64,000 nt of DNA, taken from NCBI RefSeq assembly GCF_028769735.1, contig NC_088172.1:67356631-67420630 (forward strand), read 5' to 3'. This document shows, piece after piece, positions 61,761 to 64,000 of the stretch. Origin of the DNA: Zonotrichia leucophrys gambelii (lineage: Eukaryota; Chordata; Aves; Passeriformes; Passerellidae). A model generated the notes under the pieces. The model had not been told where the DNA came from. It saw only the letters and a list, made by a program, of their open reading frames with translations, and searched no databases. The stretch's first letter is position 1, and the number at the start of each line of letters is the position of its first letter. Both the position numbers and the translations under genes were made by a program.

Positions 61761-64000
61761 TCCTCCGCCTTTCTAGAGATGTTCTGGGGTGGTTTGTTAG
61801 TGTTGGGTTCATTAAAAGATGCCTCCCTGGGGTTTCTCTGGAGCCCAGGTCCTGGCCAGAGCTCTCGCAGGCAGGCCGATAGTAGCACTCTTTGTCACAG
61901 CGGAGTCCTTGGGTGAAACCTTCTAAACTTTACCTGTGTTTCTTTGACTTTGAAAGACACTGTGCTGGAGTCAAATTAGCAAATATAATGTGGGTACCTG
62001 GAGAACTCAGTTCCTTTTATTTCTGTGACAGAGCCTTGCTATTAAAATAGAATAATAGATGTGCACTAGGTAGTGCATTAGGAGAAAAAACAATGGGTAA
62101 CTAACTTCTGAAAGGCTATAGATAGTGCATTAAATGGTGACTTTTTTCTTGCTAACTTGGGTATCTTGTCATATGTTAATTAAATGCCTGGAAAAATCTT
62201 TAGGAGATAATAAGAAGATAATAGTGCATAGACTTTAATGTAAATTGGAAGCATTATGCTGTATATCTTCTTCTGTCTTACTTTTAAAGCTCAGTAAGGA
62301 TTCTTAGCTCAAACAATTGATCTGAATGTACTAAAAAGTAAGACAATTTAAAAGTAAATTAGAGAGTTGAAAAGCAACCTTTCGGAATTCAAGTGATTTA
62401 GTCTGTCTTCATTGTTTGAACTCCCCATTTCCCACTTGTTTATGTATCATTTCGGAGTTTATATAAAGGCAATCCTTGTCCTAGCTCATACTGTCCCACT
62501 GGGAAAAATCAGATCTCTTATGTATTTCTTTGTTCCTCTTTCATGCCCCTTTTTCCGTCCCTTTTGGAAGTCTGCTTCCTGTGGTTTTGATCATGAGTGT
62601 AAAACTATAGTCTATGTGCATTCATGCAAAGGCGTTGCAAGGATGTTGGCCATGGCCATAATGAACTGAATTGTGCTGTCCTTGGCAGGGAGATGAGAGA
62701 GGGACACAGCTTCTGATTATCCTCATGGCCATGCTAGCTGGAGTTTGTCATTGTAAAGGCTGATACTTGCATTCCGGCAGGGCTTGATCCTGTGAACCAC
62801 ACAAAGGAAGCTCACCATTCATCTTTGTCCTTCGTAACACTAATTGAAGAGAGTATGCTTTGCTCTGAGGAAAAATACTGGGCAAAGCTCTGCTGCCCCA
62901 TCATTATTGTCTTATCTCGTAAGAGTGGGTATTTGTTCACGTTAGATATAGATAATAAAACAAAGTTTGGAGTGAATGCGCAGTCTGGCCAATACATTCA
63001 TAGTATAAGTTCCCGAAAATCCTGATGTTCTTGTCGTTTTAACAGCTTGTGTGGTCCTCTGGAATCCTCCAGCAGAAGAATACATTTCTCAAAACAGAGG
63101 AAATAGGAGTTTCTTTTACTTAAGTTCTGATGTCACTTAATTTCTTTCTTTCCCTTTCTTCCTTCTTCCTTTACTCCTGGAAAGGAAGACTTGACACTGT
63201 GTTTCCAGCTGTTCAAAGCATTAAGATTAGAAGGCAATCCTGGATTTCAGATCTCACTGTGGTGTCCCCAGTTAGAAGGGACCCTGCTAGTGGCCCCCAG
63301 GATGTTTCTTCACATTTAGTGATTAATGAAGCGTACAGAAATGGCCCACTTGAAATACCAAACAATTTCCATGGCAGTTTAAAGTGCTGTCATTTACTGT
63401 ATCAAAAGTAACACTTTATTTCCGTGATGTCTAGAGCATTGCAACTTAGATCAGAAAACAGAGATCCCCTTTTGCTGCATTATAGAATAGTTATCAGATA
63501 GAAACTCTTGCATAAAATAAATGTTTGTTGGTTTTGCCTGTTTCTGGCTTATAGAAGAAGTAAAATAATGCTCCCTTCAGTTTGGAAGATAATGTTTACA
63601 GAAGCTGCTTTATTCCGTACAGCAGCAGAGGTAGCTGAAACCAAAGAAAGACTTAAACTTTACCAGATTTTCTCATTCATCTACAAATCTCTCCAGAGGT
63701 GCTGGTTTTTGTCTGAGACTTTGGGATAGTGGCTCAAAGGTATGTGCAACTAAGCAAGAGAGGCTTGTACTACTTAGTGAGAAACCCATAGAAATTGCAA
63801 GTAATTATGACTTGTATGTTCCCTTTTCAATCAAGATGTTACATTGCTGGCAACACCGGATTTGGCAAAAGAATTATCTTTTCTGCACCATTATCAGTGA
63901 TTTTGGTGACACTCTACACCAACCAAGCAGGGGCTCTGCGTAGGTGGTTAAAAGCAAAAGTCACAGCTTTTTAAAAACTCTACTTGAGGAGCTAAGAATT
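61761..64000. other. Non-coding stretch to window end
   Basis: AT-rich DNA with no supportable gene. The largest frame has 93 codons (63130 +) and begins in a TTTC-rich run. No recognisable repeat of note. Confidence 0.6.

Noticed and set aside
61425..61916. 163-codon + strand frame
   Set aside because: It lies over a C-rich, CpG-poor block; the Pro/Ala/Ser/His-rich translation follows from the composition.

Overview
The window looks like nuclear DNA of a bird. It is AT-rich, has few genes, and carries several decayed CR1 LINEs whose 3' ends finish with the CR1-type motif close to ATTCTATGATTC, plus one LTR of avian endogenous-retrovirus type. CR1 LINEs also dominate turtle and crocodile genomes, so 'bird' is the best guess within sauropsids. 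I see no bacterial operons, CRISPR arrays, rRNA or tRNA genes. Nearly all open frames here are under 130 codons and look like chance frames. The longer ones sit in GC-rich CpG-island DNA, where stop codons are rare.

Layout. Positions 1-13.9 kb look intergenic or like distant upstream DNA. They hold one isolated CpG island (about 5.37-5.73 kb), a degraded CR1 (6.10-6.96 kb), two CR1 scraps and one unclassified repeat-like block (9.12-9.61 kb). From 13.9 to 16.9 kb there is a cluster of three CpG-rich blocks separated by AT-rich and pyrimidine-rich DNA; this reads as a promoter region. Inside it, at 16568-16658 on the + strand, is the only protein-coding exon I can support: an ATG, 30 codons beginning MSKKRKALEGGG, and a splice donor (CAAG/GTAGGG). 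I cannot name the gene with confidence. Positions 16.66-64 kb contain no further recognisable exon and most simply are the start of a very long first intron.

That presumed intron holds an LTR at about 25.04-25.45 kb with CCAAT, TATA and AATAAA elements in order and a matching short flanking duplication. It also holds a head-to-head pair of CR1 copies (39.95-41.61 kb), a third long CR1 with a damaged reverse-transcriptase motif (59.83-61.05 kb), a strong G-quadruplex motif (31.43 kb) and many small tandem repeats and low-complexity tracts.

I found no convincing new biological system. The points most worth checking are the unnamed first exon and its promoter cluster, the sense-oriented LTR with an internal splice-acceptor-like tract, and the remote CpG island at 5.4 kb.
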